A stretch of 6,077 nt of DNA from Candidatus Neoflavobacterium equi (GTDB taxonomy: Bacteria > Bacteroidota > Bacteroidia > Flavobacteriales > Flavobacteriaceae). The notes beneath the pieces were generated by a model. The model was not told the DNA's origin and ran no database searches. It worked only from the letters and a program-made list of their open reading frames with translations. Both the position numbers and the translations under genes were made by a program. The first letter of the stretch is position 1, and every line of letters begins with the position of its first letter. The stretch spans positions 1 to 6,077 of the forward strand of contig JAGHSS010000267.1 in the NCBI GenBank assembly GCA_018065745.1, given 5' to 3'. Positions 1-6,077 of the stretch are shown here, one piece after another.

Positions 1-465
1 GTAGTAATGAGTTTTTCTTTAGCGGGATTTGCACAACAACCTAAAAAACAACATCACGAAAAATTTAGAACTGAAAAAATTGCAAGCAACCCAGAAGAAC
101 ATGCAAAATTTAGAGCTAAAAAACTAGCTTTAGCTTTGGATCTGACTGAAAAACAGGAACGCAAATTAGAGAAGCTAAACAAAAAACACTACAAAGCGAT
201 GGAGGATTTGAGAACTACCGCTATGGAGAATAAAGGTTCAAAACCTCAAGGATTAGACGTTAGAAACAAAAGATTAGATGCTCAGTTGGAATACAAAAGA
301 GGCATGAAAAAAATTCTAACTGCTGATCAATACAACAAATGGGAAAGAATGCACCAAAGAAGATTTGCTGCGGCACACCAAAAAAGCGGTAAACAAATGC
401 ACAGAGGAATTGAAATAAAAGCAGGGAATTCTTTAATGCATCATAGAAAAATTAAAACTATGTAA
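1..465 (+). CDS. Exported LTxxQ-motif (Spy/CpxP-like) small basic protein, 5'-truncated by window edge
   Basis: The reading frame is open from base 1, and the first in-window ATG (base 7) falls inside what looks like the end of a signal peptide: a hydrophobic run ending AGFA, followed by QQ. The real start therefore probably lies a few codons before the window, with cleavage after the Ala 9 residues beyond that ATG. The mature part is very rich in Lys, Arg, His and Gln and predicted to be largely helical. Numbered from the ATG, two LTxxQ-type motifs are visible: LTEKQ at 46-50 and LTADQ at 104-108, the latter followed by YNKWERM. Paired LTxxQ motifs are the hallmark of the Spy/CpxP family of periplasmic stress proteins. 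In Bacteroidota similar small proteins are often found beside ECF sigma factor genes, but any such partner would lie outside this window. The His/Lys-rich tail (about 115-152) has no recognisable domain. Exported helical LTxxQ protein is well supported; a chaperone or sensor role is inference. Confidence 0.8.
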   Translation, partial: VVMSFSLAGFAQQPKKQHHEKFRTEKIASNPEEHAKFRAKKLALALDLTEKQERKLEKLNKKHYKAMEDLRTTAMENKGSKPQGLDVRNKRLDAQLEYKRGMKKILTADQYNKWERMHQRRFAAAHQKSGKQMHRGIEIKAGNSLMHHRKIKTM

Positions 466-468
466 TTT

Positions 469-507
469 TAAATTTGAATATGTGGTTATTTTAACTAAAT
501 TTGAATA
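469..507 (+). repeat. 12-bp direct repeat TAAATTTGAATA, two copies
   Basis: Identical copies of TAAATTTGAATA lie at 469-480 and 496-507, 27 bases apart start to start, in the gap between the two small exported-protein genes. Each copy contains TAAATTTG, which fits the Bacteroidota -7 box TAnnTTTG. The repeat may be a duplicated promoter element or a regulator half-site. Coincidence in AT-rich DNA is possible, but 12 identical bases within a 60-base gap is notable. Confidence 0.6.
473..503 (+). promoter_or_regulatory. Bacteroidota-type promoter (TTTG-N19-TAAATTTG) for the 101-aa gene
   Basis: TTTG at 473-476 (-33 box) is followed after 19 bases by TAAATTTG at 496-503, which fits the -7 consensus TAnnTTTG exactly. 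The spacing is within the range reported for Bacteroides and Flavobacterium sigma factors. A start about 7 bases downstream, near 510, would give a leader of roughly 15 bases before the ATG at 526. The downstream gene could thus be transcribed on its own as well as by read-through from the gene ending at 465. No expression data are available here. Confidence 0.5.
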
Positions 508-519
508 AACCAACCACAT
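480..519 (+). repeat. Inverted repeat ATGTGGTT / AACCACAT overlapping the promoter
   Basis: ATGTGGTT at 480-487 and its exact reverse complement AACCACAT at 512-519 are separated by 24 bases. The left arm sits between the presumed -33 and -7 boxes, and the right arm covers the presumed transcription start. The arm centres are 32 bases apart, about three helical turns, so both would face the same side of the DNA, as expected for an operator. In a read-through transcript from the upstream gene the arms could instead form a hairpin with a large loop. Either role is inference. Confidence 0.4.
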
Positions 520-525
520 TTAACA

Positions 526-831
526 ATGAAAAAAATTATTTACATACTTGCTTTAACCTTTGGTTTCCAAGTTGGGGCTATGGCGCAAGAGCTTACAAAA
601 TCTCAATTAGAAATGGCTAAACTTGAAAAAGTTATTCCATTGGATGCAAATACGAAAGCGGTTGTTGCTCAAATTTTAGAGAAAAAGGAAAGTTACATCA
701 AATCAAATACAAGAAGTGAACAAAAGATTGGAGCTGACATTTCTAGAGTTTTATCTGAAACTTTGACCAAAGAGCAATATGAAAAATTGCAGGCAAATTC
801 AGCTTTGTTTATCGAAATCACAAGAAAGTAA
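526..831 (+). CDS. Small exported protein with LTxxQ-like motifs, function unknown
   Basis: This complete 101-residue protein begins MKKIIYILALTFGFQVGAMA, a classic signal peptide with likely cleavage between Ala20 and Gln21, so the product should be periplasmic or otherwise exported. The roughly 80-residue mature part is predicted to be helical and charged. LTKSQ lies at 23-27, directly after the cleavage site, and LTKEQ at 80-84, followed by YEKLQ. The second motif matches the later LTxxQ segment of the preceding gene (LTADQYNKW), so the two may be distant paralogues or partners of one envelope-stress module. I do not recognise a named family. The ATG at 526 is favoured because it precedes the signal peptide directly and lies just after the promoter match. 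A hairpin terminator follows 18 bases after the stop codon. Export is well supported; function is unknown. Confidence 0.85.
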   Translation: MKKIIYILALTFGFQVGAMAQELTKSQLEMAKLEKVIPLDANTKAVVAQILEKKESYIKSNTRSEQKIGADISRVLSETLTKEQYEKLQANSALFIEITRK

Positions 832-849
832 TATAAGCATCGAATAAAT

Positions 850-889
850 AAAAAGGAAGCAAAACGTGGGTGTTTTGCTTCCTTTTTTT
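850..889 (+). terminator. Strong intrinsic terminator, probably bidirectional
   Basis: A perfect 16-bp stem is formed by AAAAAGGAAGCAAAAC (850-865) and GTTTTGCTTCCTTTTT (872-887), closed by a 6-base loop and ending in a run of seven T (883-889). It lies just after the 101-residue gene. Read on the other strand the hairpin is followed by TTTTTATTTATT, so it can also stop the convergent hemL operon, which has no better terminator nearer its end. Confidence 0.88.
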
Positions 890-902
890 ATGAATTAAGT
901 TT

Positions 903-1018
903 GGACTGCGTTAGGTATGGAAGCGGCATCCTTTCTCCTGCTTTTAACAGGAGAAAGATATAGCGTACAGACCGACGGTTTTTCCTGAGCGCAGCGACAG
1001 GAAAAGGCGTAACGCCCC
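903..1018 (+). ncRNA. Structured intergenic element, possible Flavo-1-like RNA or flavobacterial repeat
   Basis: This non-coding stretch is visibly richer in G and C than its surroundings and folds well. GCGTTA at 908-913 can pair with TAACGC at 1010-1015 to close the element. Inside are a 10-bp hairpin (CTTTCTCCTG 931-940 with CAGGAGAAAG 948-957, 7-base loop) and an 8-bp hairpin (TTTTCCTG 980-987 with CAGGAAAA 998-1005, 10-base loop). The first hairpin is flanked by AAGCGGCATC and ATATAGCG, sequences I recall from repeated structured elements in many Flavobacterium intergenic regions, possibly the Flavo-1 motif. That identification is from memory. The element lies beyond the plus-strand terminator, so it needs its own promoter if made on this strand. 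On the minus strand it would be in the 3' untranslated region of the hemL transcript. The strand is therefore tentative. Confidence 0.45.
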
Positions 1019-1025
1019 AAAAAAA

Positions 1026-2312
1026 TTAAATATCTTTAGACACTAAATCTATAACTCTGATGGTTTCGTCAAGGTCCTCATAAGTCAAGGCATCTGTGAT
1101 GAACCAAGTCTCATATGAAGACGGCGCTATGTAAACACCGTTGTTCAACATGCCGTGGAAGAACTTCTTGAAGCGATCTGTATTTCCATATCCCGCAGTC
1201 TCAAAGTCAAAAACTGGACGCGAATCAAAGAAAATAGAGATCATAGACCCTACTCTATTAACGGTAAAATCTATATTATTTTTAGTTAGAACGGTTCTAA
1301 TCCCTGCTTCTAAATATGCGGTCTTAGCTTCTAAACGCTCAAAAAGTGTAGCGTCTTCTGCAATACTTTTCAACATCGCTAAACCAGCTGCCATAGCTAA
1401 TGGATTTCCTGAAAGTGTACCTGCTTGATAAACGGGTCCAACGGGTGCCAAATAATCCATAATCTCTTGACGGGCAGCAAAGGCTCCTACTGGAAGACCA
1501 CCACCAATAACTTTTCCGAATGTTACTATATCTGCATTGATATTCAAAAGCTCTTGTGCTCCTCCTTTTGCAAGGCGGAAACCAGTCATCACTTCATCAA
1601 AAATCAACAGGGCACCGTTTTCTGTACAAACGGCTCTGACAGCCTCTAAAAATCCGTCCTGCGCTGGCACACATCCCATATTTCCTGCAACAGGTTCTAT
1701 GATAAGTGCGGCAATTTGGTTTGGATTGGCATCAAATAAATCTTGTACACTTTGGATGTTGTTATATTGCGCCAAAAGGGTATCTTGAGCAGTACCTTTG
1801 GTAACTCCTGGTGAATTTGGTGTTCCAAACGTGCTCAAACCACTTCCAGCTTGAATCAAAAATGAATCTGAATGTCCGTGGTAACAACCAGCAAATTTGA
1901 TAATTTTATCTCTGTTTGTAAAACCTCTGGCCAAACGGATGGCACTCATACACGCTTCAGTACCGGAGTTTACAAATCTAATCTTGTCTATGTTTGGCAC
2001 CATTGAAACAGCTAATTTTGCAATCTCAGTTTCAATTTCTGTTGGCATACCAAAGGAAGTTCCCAACTTAGTTTTTTCTATAACCGCATCAACAACCGGT
2101 TGGAAAGCATGCCCAAGAAGCATCGGTCCCCAAGAATTGATGTAATCAATTAATTTATTCCCATCCTCATCATATAAATAGGCTCCTTTAGCTTCTTTAA
2201 CGAAAATTGGCGTCCCACCAACTCCTTTAAACGCTCTTACCGGAGAATTCACACCACCTGGAATAACTTTTTCTGCTTCAGCGAAAAGCTGACTACTTCT
2301 TTGATATAACAT
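1026..2312 (-). CDS. hemL: Glutamate-1-semialdehyde 2,1-aminomutase
   Basis: This cytoplasmic PLP enzyme converts glutamate-1-semialdehyde to 5-aminolevulinate, the last step of the C5 route that supplies haem and other tetrapyrroles. The 428-residue length matches the family (E. coli HemL is 426). The signature motifs are in order: [11 protein letters not shown] at 18-28; NSGTEA at 115-120, which contacts the cofactor phosphate; YHGHSDS at 144-150; FDEVMTGFR at 238-246, with Asp239 expected to bind the pyridine nitrogen; [15 protein letters not shown] at 264-278, with Lys267 as the Schiff-base lysine; and AGTLSGNP at 297-304. No key residue is missing. The ATG at 2312 gives the normal short N-terminus ahead of the PGGVNSP motif. 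It lies one base after the stop codon of the lipoprotein gene, so translation is probably coupled. It is the last gene of the operon. The identification is secure. Confidence 0.97.
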   Translation of the reverse strand: MLYQRSSQLFAEAEKVIPGGVNSPVRAFKGVGGTPIFVKEAKGAYLYDEDGNKLIDYINSWGPMLLGHAFQPVVDAVIEKTKLGTSFGMPTEIETEIAKLAVSMVPNIDKIRFVNSGTEACMSAIRLARGFTNRDKIIKFAGCYHGHSDSFLIQAGSGLSTFGTPNSPGVTKGTAQDTLLAQYNNIQSVQDLFDANPNQIAALIIEPVAGNMGCVPAQDGFLEAVRAVCTENGALLIFDEVMTGFRLAKGGAQELLNINADIVTFGKVIGGGLPVGAFAARQEIMDYLAPVGPVYQAGTLSGNPLAMAAGLAMLKSIAEDATLFERLEAKTAYLEAGIRTVLTKNNIDFTVNRVGSMISIFFDSRPVFDFETAGYGNTDRFKKFFHGMLNNGVYIAPSSYETWFITDALTYEDLDETIRVIDLVSKDI

Positions 2313-2313
2313 G

Positions 2314-3204
2314 TTATTGAATATTTAATTGTTGTCCAATGGACAAGGTATTGTCTGTTAAATTGTTTAATTCTTTGATTCTATCAACGGTTGTGTTGAA
2401 CTTCTTAGAAATGGAATACAGGGTCTCCCCTTGTTGAACGGTGTACAAATTACCAGCGGCAACATTTTTTGAAGGCGCTGTAGTTGTTGGTGCAGATACT
2501 ATGGGTTTAGCTACATAATCTTTACCTTTGATAACCTCTTGATCCAATTCATATAATTGATAACGCTCAATTAAACTGATTAGTTTGTCTGGATATTTAG
2601 AATCAGTTGCATATCCTGCGGTTTTTAAACCTTTTGCCCATGATTTGTAATCTGAAATATCCAAGTTGAATAAGCTGTTGTATCTAGCTCTTGTGGTCAA
2701 AAACAAGGAATGATCTCTGTAAGAATCTGCGGGGTCATCATATTTTCTGAAACACTCTTGAGCAGCATCGTCGTCGTGACGTACACTTGGACCGGTCCAA
2801 TCCGTATGACATTTGATACCAAAGTGATTATTTGCTTTCATACTCAAAGTTCCAACACCAGATCCGGACTCTAAAATTCCTTGAGCCATGGTGATACTTG
2901 CAGGGATTTTATGACTTCTCATATTGTCCTGAGCGATGGATTTAAATTTGGAGATGTAAGTTTTTACACCTTCAGAACCTACATTAACTACAGAGGTAGC
3001 TTCCAAAACTTCTGTCTTTGAATTGGCACTTCCACTGGCATTTTTATTTGTAGTAGTTGTACCTTTTTTAGTTGTTGCTTTTGTAGATGCCGTTTTTGAA
3101 GAACTAGATCTACCTGAACTTGATTTTGATACCCTAACTTTACCATTTGATGAACCACAAGCGGTACATATAATTAAAGCAAGACAAAATAAAATTGATC
3201 TCAT
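2314..3204 (-). CDS. Glucosaminidase (GH73) lipoprotein with C-terminal LysM domain
   Basis: This is a probable peptidoglycan hydrolase of 296 residues. The N-terminus is a lipoprotein signal peptide, with Cys16 in the sequence CTAC followed by GSSN as the likely lipidated residue. No acidic surface-export signal follows, so a periplasm-facing membrane anchor is more likely than surface display. A Ser/Thr/Lys-rich low-complexity linker covers about 24-66. The GH73/FlgJ-like glucosaminidase domain covers about 82-220: [10 protein letters not shown] at 107-116 with Glu112 as the expected catalytic acid, NNHFGIK at 125-131, and [13 protein letters not shown] at 196-208. Cys132 and Cys151 could form a disulfide in the periplasm. 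One LysM domain (about 252-295, starting [16 protein letters not shown]) should bind peptidoglycan glycan chains. The family cleaves the N-acetylglucosaminyl-N-acetylmuramic acid bond. It lies between two PLP-enzyme genes in a tight operon, and a link to their metabolism is not evident. The domain calls are firm; the biological role is inferred. Confidence 0.92.
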   Translation of the reverse strand: MRSILFCLALIICTACGSSNGKVRVSKSSSGRSSSSKTASTKATTKKGTTTTNKNASGSANSKTEVLEATSVVNVGSEGVKTYISKFKSIAQDNMRSHKIPASITMAQGILESGSGVGTLSMKANNHFGIKCHTDWTGPSVRHDDDAAQECFRKYDDPADSYRDHSLFLTTRARYNSLFNLDISDYKSWAKGLKTAGYATDSKYPDKLISLIERYQLYELDQEVIKGKDYVAKPIVSAPTTTAPSKNVAAGNLYTVQQGETLYSISKKFNTTVDRIKELNNLTDNTLSIGQQLNIQ

Positions 3205-3209
3205 AGTTA

Positions 3210-4100
3210 TTATATAATTAGTTTTTGATTCTTTTTAGATAATTTTTGATTTATTCCTGCAATCCCTTGAAGTCCGCCGGTATGTATGACCAAAATTTTT
3301 GCTCCTTGCGGAAACGCTCCTTTGGAAATCATATCAAAAATCCCAAACATCATCTTACCTGTGTATATGGGATCTAAAGGAATTTGATATGTAGTTTTAA
3401 ACCAATTGATAAACGCGATTAATTGGTCGTCAAATTTGGCATAACCGCCAAAATCATAGTCCGCATTCAAACACCAGGAGGCATTTGAGGTGACATTGCT
3501 TTGAATGAAGAATTCCAGATTTGAATCTCTGACAACGGTAAAGCCTATGGCCTTTTGCGAATTTTTTAAAGCCCGTATTATCCCTGAAAACGTACCTCCT
3601 GTTCCCACAGGTGTGGCGACATAATCAAAGTTAACATCACCCTCTTGATCTAAAATCTCCTCGCATCCTTTGATGGCAAGGTGATTTGATCCGCCTTCAG
3701 GTACGATATATACCTGAGGATACTCTTTTTGTAATGCTTCTAAAAAAGCTGGATTATGTTTATTTCTGTAAGTTTCGCGATCTATAAAAACAAACTCCAT
3801 CCCCAAAGATGCAGCTAAGGCAAGGGTTGGATTGTCAAGATAATTTGCTGCCAATTCTTCCCCTCTGATAAACCCAATGGTTTTCAATCCGTGAATTTTA
3901 CCAGCAGCAGCTGTTGCAGCGATGTGGTTAGAAAAAGCTCCACCAAAAGTCAAAATGGTTTTAAAACCTTTGTCTTTTGCCTCTAACAGGTTGTATTTTA
4001 ACTTTCTAAATTTATTTCCTGAAATTTGTGGGTGCAACAAATCATCCCTGCGCATCACGAGGGTACAAGTTGAATTTGGTACAGCAATTGAAACATCCAT
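3210..4100 (-). CDS. PLP-dependent ACC deaminase/D-cysteine desulfhydrase family protein
   Basis: This is a cytoplasmic fold-type II PLP enzyme of 296 residues. Motifs numbered from the chosen start are SGNKFRKLKY at 27-36, with Lys30 as the Schiff-base lysine; GGAFSNHIAATAAAG at 53-67, which contacts the substrate carboxylate; PEGGSN at 134-139; GTGGTFSG at 166-173, the phosphate-binding loop; YTGKMMFG at 246-253; and HTGGLQG at 273-279. At the two positions known to separate ACC deaminase (Glu in YEGK, Leu in HLGG) from D-cysteine desulfhydrase (Ser and Thr), this protein has Thr247 and Thr274. ACC ring opening is therefore unlikely; D-cysteine breakdown to pyruvate, sulfide and ammonia, or a related activity, is more plausible. 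The frame can be extended to a GTG at 4154, but that would place the first codons inside the terminator hairpin at 4130-4160 and add a hydrophobic stretch foreign to the family. The ATG at 4100 is preferred. It is the first gene of the operon. Confidence 0.88.
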   Translation of the reverse strand: MDVSIAVPNSTCTLVMRRDDLLHPQISGNKFRKLKYNLLEAKDKGFKTILTFGGAFSNHIAATAAAGKIHGLKTIGFIRGEELAANYLDNPTLALAASLGMEFVFIDRETYRNKHNPAFLEALQKEYPQVYIVPEGGSNHLAIKGCEEILDQEGDVNFDYVATPVGTGGTFSGIIRALKNSQKAIGFTVVRDSNLEFFIQSNVTSNASWCLNADYDFGGYAKFDDQLIAFINWFKTTYQIPLDPIYTGKMMFGIFDMISKGAFPQGAKILVIHTGGLQGIAGINQKLSKKNQKLII

Positions 4101-4108
4101 AAGAGGTT

Positions 4109-4141
4109 CAAATGTAAGGATATAAAACAAAAAAAGTGCAA
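4109..4141 (-). promoter_or_regulatory. Candidate promoter (TTG-N22-TACATTTG) for the PLP enzyme-hemL operon
   Basis: On the minus strand TACATTTG (4116 to 4109) fits the TAnnTTTG -7 box. A TTG at 4141 to 4139, within the terminator loop, lies 22 bases upstream, at the long end of the range reported for flavobacteria. A TTTG closer by (4131 to 4128) is only 11 bases away, too near. The predicted start would be about 4102, almost at the ATG at 4100, so the message would be nearly leaderless. The match is suggestive only. Confidence 0.35.
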
Positions 4142-4160
4142 CGAAAGGCTGCACTTTTTT
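4128..4160 (-). terminator. Intrinsic terminator of the T9SS protein gene
   Basis: An 11-bp perfect stem pairs 4130-4140 (AAAAAAGTGCA on the plus strand) with 4150-4160 (TGCACTTTTTT) around a 9-base loop. Read on the minus strand it lies 17 bases after the stop codon of the 627-residue gene and ends in a seven-T run followed by GTTTTATA. It separates that gene from the operon beginning at 4100. It also argues against the GTG start at 4154 for the PLP enzyme. Confidence 0.85.
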
Positions 4161-4177
4161 ATATTTTGTAAAAAAAA

Positions 4178-6061
4178 CTAGTTCTTAACAATTACTTTTT
4201 TGTTTATAGAACGGTTTGAAGTTGAATTTAATTTAACAACATAAACACCGTCAGCTAAACTATTCGTTGAAAATTCATAGTGACTTTTTGTACCTAAATC
4301 TTTTTTGTTCAAGACCAATTTACCCGTGATAGAGTACATTTCACAAGAAGTGATATCTAACATATCTGGATTTTCAATAGTCAAGTTTTTTGTATTGTTG
4401 TTTTGTAACACAGTGAATGCGTCAGCAACAAAAACGTCATTTGATAAATTTGTCTTTCTGAAAGTAACCTCAAAACGATCTAATGTCACCCCTTGCTCCA
4501 CTTGAACCTCAACAGCTCTGTTGGTGATGTCGTGGTATTTGAAAGTTTGTGCATCATACAAATAAACTTCATCAGCTAAATCAAAATTAACCATTTGAGA
4601 AGCGATAAAAGTTACTGGACCTGCAGCTTGCGTTTTTACACCAATTTTGATTCTTTTGTCAATATCAAAAGGAGCAACACTTGTTATCAAAGCATCTGTT
4701 CCTTGTTGAACAAAGAAAGAGTTTGCTTCTGCTGAATAATCATATTTAAAATCATTTTCAGGTTCAAATGCATCCAGCGAATTATCTTTGAAACACAAAG
4801 CAAGTTCTGTGTTGATTGCTGTATTTACAACATTCAAACGCACCTGTGGGATTGGCAATTTTGAAACTTGTGTGTAATCAACATCGTGCAAATTTGGTAC
4901 AGCGTCAAAATTAGTTGAAGCTGAAGATCTTTGATTTGCTCCCTTACCTTCCATCGGCTTTTTAAACATTACGTCACTAGAATTAAATTCTGACGATTTG
5001 AAAAATGCTCTTTGTGAATTTTTGAAAACATAATTTTGGTTAGCAACTTTGGTTTCAACCCAAAAACCTTGACCAACCGGAATGAATGGTCCCATAGTTA
5101 AAGGTGAAGAACCTGTATATGCTACTGGAGACAAAAATTCTCCTGAATTACTTACAGAACTCATTGTTGGTCTTGTGTAAGTACCTGCGTCATTAACAGT
5201 AGCACCGTTGGCAGTATACACACCATAACCTGATTGATATTCTCTTAAGTAATGTGAATTTGTATTTTGATGCTCATAGAAGTAAACAGAGTTACCACCT
5301 AATATTGCAGCATTATCTTTTATGAATTGATTGATACTTAAAGCAGATGGATATGGATTACCTAAGAATACCCAGTTCCCTACTGCACCACCTGGAATGT
5401 TGATTGTACCGTCATTTGGCCTACCTTTAAATTCCACACGTTGTCTAGCATCAGATTCTTTATTAGCCAACAATTCCCCTGGATTTGTTGCATCTGTACC
5501 AACAGTACCTTTCATAACGAAACCATACCCAGGAGCAACAGATTTTGAATTACCAGTTGCAAAAGGATAATACCAATTGTTGTAAGAACCGTCACTAGCA
5601 GCATAAGTTGCAATGAATCTAGCAGAATATCCTAGTGGAGATGCAGTACCATTGTGAACTGACCAATCTAAAATATTTGCCAAAACTCCATCAGTTACCG
5701 TGGTAGGTCTATTTAAAGTTTGATCAATAATTGCTGCCGCATTTCCTGTTCCAGTAGATGCTCCAACAGGCATACTCCATGATGTAAAATCATAAGTATT
5801 CCCTATACCAAATCTATAAACTGAAAGTTTACCAGCTCCTTTGTTAGTTGAATTAGCTACAGTACCTTGAAGAAGTTGTCCTTCTTTTCTTAAGTAAATA
5901 CTACTATTAGTCACATCAAGATTAATATCTTGTTTAACAAACAAAACTTCATTGCCTACATACACATATGCATCATTCTTTACCGTTAATTGGGCATTCA
6001 CCTCATTTACTATAAACAAGGATGAAACTACTATCAAAGTTGGAAGTACTTTTCTTTTCAT
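4178..6061 (-). CDS. Large secreted protein with T9SS type A C-terminal sorting domain
   Basis: This complete 627-residue protein starts with a signal peptide (hydrophobic 5-18, likely cleavage after VNA at 21-23, before Gln24), so it crosses the inner membrane by Sec. The last 75 or so residues (about 552-627) form a type A T9SS sorting domain: a short beta-sandwich with MYSITGKLVL near 576-585, the DGVYVVKL signature at 604-611 and a basic KKVIVKN end. Such proteins pass the outer membrane through the type IX system and are anchored to the surface or released. The remainder is rich in Asn, Ser, Thr, Gly and aromatic residues, consistent with beta structure. It carries GNPYPSALS (234-242) and GQGFWVE (330-336), motifs I recall from many large flavobacterial T9SS cargo proteins. 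I see no catalytic signature, so adhesin, surface-layer or polymer-binding roles all remain open. The ATG at 6061 directly precedes the signal peptide; only 16 bases of upstream DNA are visible, so its promoter cannot be judged. A terminator follows the gene. Confidence 0.88.
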   Translation of the reverse strand: MKRKVLPTLIVVSSLFIVNEVNAQLTVKNDAYVYVGNEVLFVKQDINLDVTNSSIYLRKEGQLLQGTVANSTNKGAGKLSVYRFGIGNTYDFTSWSMPVGASTGTGNAAAIIDQTLNRPTTVTDGVLANILDWSVHNGTASPLGYSARFIATYAASDGSYNNWYYPFATGNSKSVAPGYGFVMKGTVGTDATNPGELLANKESDARQRVEFKGRPNDGTINIPGGAVGNWVFLGNPYPSALSINQFIKDNAAILGGNSVYFYEHQNTNSHYLREYQSGYGVYTANGATVNDAGTYTRPTMSSVSNSGEFLSPVAYTGSSPLTMGPFIPVGQGFWVETKVANQNYVFKNSQRAFFKSSEFNSSDVMFKKPMEGKGANQRSSASTNFDAVPNLHDVDYTQVSKLPIPQVRLNVVNTAINTELALCFKDNSLDAFEPENDFKYDYSAEANSFFVQQGTDALITSVAPFDIDKRIKIGVKTQAAGPVTFIASQMVNFDLADEVYLYDAQTFKYHDITNRAVEVQVEQGVTLDRFEVTFRKTNLSNDVFVADAFTVLQNNNTKNLTIENPDMLDITSCEMYSITGKLVLNKKDLGTKSHYEFSTNSLADGVYVVKLNSTSNRSINKKVIVKN

Positions 6062-6077
6062 AAATCAAGTATTTATA

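Larger units (their letters stand above)
1026..4100 (-). other. Three-gene operon: PLP enzyme, glucosaminidase lipoprotein, hemL
   Basis: Three minus-strand genes follow one another with gaps of 5 bases (3205-3209) and 1 base (2313), leaving no room for separate promoters between them and suggesting translational coupling. The unit begins after the terminator at 4128-4160 and most likely ends at the bidirectional terminator at 850-889, giving hemL a 3' untranslated region of about 140-180 bases that spans the structured element. Confidence 0.7.

Noticed and set aside
1003..1018. GGCGTTACGCC hairpin followed by TTTT on the minus strand as a hemL terminator
   Set aside because: The stem is only four base pairs and the T run only four, and the same bases fit the long-range helix of the structured element. 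The hairpin at 850-889 is a far better terminator.
1141..2145. Several plus-strand open frames opposite hemL
   Set aside because: They lie wholly antisense to a well-conserved gene, resemble no known family, and are expected by chance from its codon pattern.
2981..3135. Low-complexity Ser/Thr/Lys coding stretch as a possible DNA repeat or phase-variable tract
   Set aside because: The codons vary and there is no long homopolymer or exact tandem unit; it is an ordinary flexible linker behind a lipoprotein signal peptide.
3023..3217. Plus-strand 64-codon open frame with a hydrophobic protein
   Set aside because: It mirrors the Ser/Thr/Lys-rich linker and signal peptide of the lipoprotein gene on the other strand; the hydrophobic look is a by-product of that composition.
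4101..4154. GTG start at 4154 giving an 18-residue hydrophobic extension of the PLP enzyme
   Set aside because: The extension is encoded by the terminator hairpin and promoter-like DNA, would be out of place on a cytoplasmic enzyme, and the family begins near the ATG at 4100.
1..6077. CRISPR array, tRNA, insertion sequence or defence system
   Set aside because: No regularly spaced repeats, no cloverleaf with CCA or GTTCRANNC-type sequence, no transposase, and no nuclease or toxin-antitoxin-like gene is visible.

Overview
The window looks like ordinary chromosome from a member of the Bacteroidota, most likely a Flavobacterium or close relative. The evidence is AT-rich DNA, starts without Shine-Dalgarno sequences, TAnnTTTG-type promoter matches, a secreted protein with a C-terminal type IX secretion (T9SS) sorting domain, and a GC-richer structured intergenic element resembling repeats I recall from flavobacterial genomes. 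The genus is an inference from style and protein similarity, not from a marker gene.

Left part, plus strand (1-890): two small exported helical proteins in tandem. The first is cut by the left edge inside its signal peptide. Both carry two LTxxQ-type motifs, as in Spy/CpxP-like periplasmic proteins. The 60-base gap between them holds a good match to the Bacteroidota promoter consensus, a 12-base direct repeat and an 8-base inverted repeat. A strong hairpin terminator closes the pair at 850-889 and could also stop transcription arriving from the opposite strand.

Middle (903-1018): a non-coding element with two hairpins inside a long-range closing helix, possibly a Flavo-1-like RNA.

Minus strand (4100 down to 1026): a tight three-gene operon. 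Its order is a fold-type II PLP enzyme of the ACC deaminase/D-cysteine desulfhydrase family, then a glucosaminidase (GH73) lipoprotein with one LysM, then glutamate-1-semialdehyde aminomutase (hemL). The gaps are 5 bases and 1 base. The joint purpose is not obvious: hemL feeds tetrapyrrole synthesis, the lipoprotein trims peptidoglycan, and the PLP enzyme probably acts on D-cysteine or a related amino acid.

Right part, minus strand (6061 down to 4178): a complete 627-residue secreted protein with a signal peptide and a type A T9SS sorting domain. A hairpin terminator separates it from the operon, so it is probably a separate transcription unit.

I found no mobile element, CRISPR array, tRNA, rRNA or defence system. 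The least explained parts are the structured element at 903-1018, the repeat-rich promoter region at 469-519 and the true substrate of the PLP enzyme.
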